A stretch of 64,000 nt of DNA from the NCBI GenBank assembly GCA_002305955.1, contig DBRH01000012.1:1-64000 (forward strand), given 5' to 3'. The position numbers and the translations under genes were made by a program. This document shows positions 62,976 to 64,000 of this stretch, one piece after another. The stretch comes from Kosmotogaceae bacterium UBA1373 (GTDB lineage: Bacteria > Thermotogota > Thermotogae > Petrotogales > Kosmotogaceae). Each line of letters begins with the position of its first letter. Position 1 is the first letter of the stretch. The notes under the pieces were generated by a model, which saw only the letters and a program-made list of their open reading frames with translations, was not told the origin of the DNA and ran no database searches.

Positions 62976-63018
62976 GAATATGAAAGATCTATAAAGACTT
63001 CGAAATGGAGGATGAGAA

Positions 63019-64000
63019 ATGAACAATCCAGAAAATCTCAAGAAAGTCAAAGAAGAATGGAAGGAAAAGAAGGTTTTGCCACTGTTGAGGAAATTCCCCG
63101 AGAGAAAGAGTCAATTCAAAACGTCGTTCGACGGTGATATCGATATCCTCTATACCCCCGAAGATCTTCCGCCCGACGGCTACGACCAGGCGCTTGGCTT
63201 TCCGGGACAGTATCCGTTCACGCGAGGTGTACAACCGACGATGTACAGGGGAAGGTTCTGGACTATGAGGCAATACGCCGGATTTGGAACGGCGGAAGAG
63301 TCGAACGAAAGGTACAGATATCTCCTCTCTCAAGGTCAGACCGGTCTTTCGGTGGCCTTCGATCTCCCCACACAGATCGGTTACGATTCAGACGATCAGA
63401 TGGCCGAGGGAGAGGTCGGGAAGGTGGGCGTCGCCATCGACTCGCTCGAAGATATGGAGGTTCTTTTCGAGGGGATACCGCTCGACAAGGTAAGTACGTC
63501 TATGACGATAAACTCCACGGCGGCCATACTTCTGGCCATGTACATAGCCGTTGGAGAAAAGCAGGGAGTCGATCCCTCGAGATTAACGGGAACGATTCAA
63601 AACGATATATTGAAGGAATACATCGCCAGAGGAACCTACATCTTTCCGCCAGACGCTTCGATGAGACTGATAACCGATATATTCGAATACTGTTCGAAGG
63701 CACTACCGGATTTCAACACTATAAGCATTAGCGGGTACCACATAAGAGAGGCAGGCGCAGATGCCGCTCAGGAAGTGGCTTTCACGCTTGCCGACGGTAT
63801 AGCCTACGTAGAATCTGCGATAAAAGCCGGTCTGGATCCAAATGTTTTTGGAAAGAGGCTTTCTTTCTTCTTCAATTCTCACAACAACTTCCTCGAAGAG
63901 ATCGCCAAATTTCGTGCCGCACGAAGGCTCTGGGCGAAGATAATGAAAGACAGGTTCGGTGTCACCGACGAAAAAGCCATGATGCTCAGATTCCACACTC
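63019..64000 (+). CDS. Methylmalonyl-CoA mutase, large (catalytic) subunit, N-terminal part
   Basis: 327 codons up to the window edge. The N terminus, [51 protein letters not shown] and [13 protein letters not shown] are characteristic of the B12-dependent acyl-CoA mutase barrel (methylmalonyl- or a close relative such as isobutyryl-CoA mutase). The short N-terminal lead resembles the split alpha subunit whose B12 domain is a separate protein. The C terminus is outside the window. Confidence 0.93.
   Translation, partial: MNNPENLKKVKEEWKEKKVLPLLRKFPERKSQFKTSFDGDIDILYTPEDLPPDGYDQALGFPGQYPFTRGVQPTMYRGRFWTMRQYAGFGTAEESNERYRYLLSQGQTGLSVAFDLPTQIGYDSDDQMAEGEVGKVGVAIDSLEDMEVLFEGIPLDKVSTSMTINSTAAILLAMYIAVGEKQGVDPSRLTGTIQNDILKEYIARGTYIFPPDASMRLITDIFEYCSKALPDFNTISISGYHIREAGADAAQEVAFTLADGIAYVESAIKAGLDPNVFGKRLSFFFNSHNNFLEEIAKFRAARRLWAKIMKDRFGVTDEKAMMLRFHT

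Larger units (their letters stand above)
62714..63018. other. 305-base divergent intergenic region
   Basis: Holds the M42 leader (with the hairpin GCCGA-tcct-TCGGC at 62793-62806), the leftward promoter at 62868-62896, a stray rightward TATAAT at 62926-62931, and the mutase promoter at 62947-62975. Apart from the candidate leader ORF no gene is seen. Confidence 0.6.

Noticed and set aside
1..64000. CRISPR arrays, insertion sequences, prophage genes, rRNA
   Set aside because: No regular direct repeats with spacers, no transposase or integrase, and no rRNA-like stretches were seen on either strand.

Overview
This window looks like a chromosomal segment of a member of the Thermotogota, most likely the mesophilic or moderately thermophilic Kosmotoga/Mesotoga branch. 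The evidence is indirect: very tight packing with many ATGA, GTGA and TTGA start/stop overlaps, frequent TTG and GTG starts behind strong Shine-Dalgarno sequences, a Thermotoga-like MurE motif (DDPK), a maltose transporter beside GH57 starch/glycogen enzymes, and a moderate GC content (about 45-48% by eye). No phage, IS element, CRISPR array or rRNA was seen. The content is core metabolism and housekeeping with a few odd parts. Layout: 1-4743 is a leftward group of ispD (cut by the window edge), a DUF1015 gene, ybeY, a 7TM-HD phosphohydrolase and phoH. At 4843-6126 is a leftward AAA+ activator with a GAFTGA loop, divergent from an MFS transporter (6373-7755). A phosphohexomutase, a membrane protein and a PhzF-like enzyme follow. 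A probable iron operon (tandem-domain FeoA, FeoB, small membrane protein; 11338-14128) starts at a 25-bp palindrome, and its feoB has no ATG, GTG or TTG start. A receiver-only response regulator is followed by two RCK proteins, TrkH and hisS (14252-18718). Next come a DUF4912 gene and a GH57 branching enzyme, a membrane-anchored parvulin, a tRNA-Gln, and a long rightward run (23565-31966) holding a TGS/uridine-kinase-like protein, a CsoR-like repressor lacking the usual His ligand, TrmI, an S41 protease, an MMPL exporter and a PPP phosphatase. Middle and right: glutamate dehydrogenase, tRNA-Arg, psuG with an amidohydrolase, tRNA-Met beside a 57-residue ORF, mnmG, and a carboxyltransferase subunit. 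The malE-malF-malG operon (39944-45736) encodes a MalG with roughly 640 extra residues of mostly coiled-coil sequence between its first and second membrane helices. Leftward heat-shock genes hrcA-grpE-dnaJ run on into yitT and tsaB under a CIRCE operator. Their promoter shares its -35 bases with the divergent peptidoglycan operon murE-murF-mraY-murD-ftsW-murG-murC (51366-59959). The window closes with a leftward radical-SAM gene and M42 peptidase and the start of a methylmalonyl-CoA mutase gene. How they fit together: the mur/ftsW operon makes lipid II. The mal operon and the GH57 and phosphohexomutase genes handle alpha-glucans. FeoAB and Trk supply iron and potassium. hrcA, grpE, dnaJ, the parvulin and the S41 protease cover protein quality control. 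mnmG, tsaB, trmI and three tRNA genes serve translation. Three tRNA promoters are near-consensus (-35, 17 bp, -10) and were used to judge the other promoter calls.
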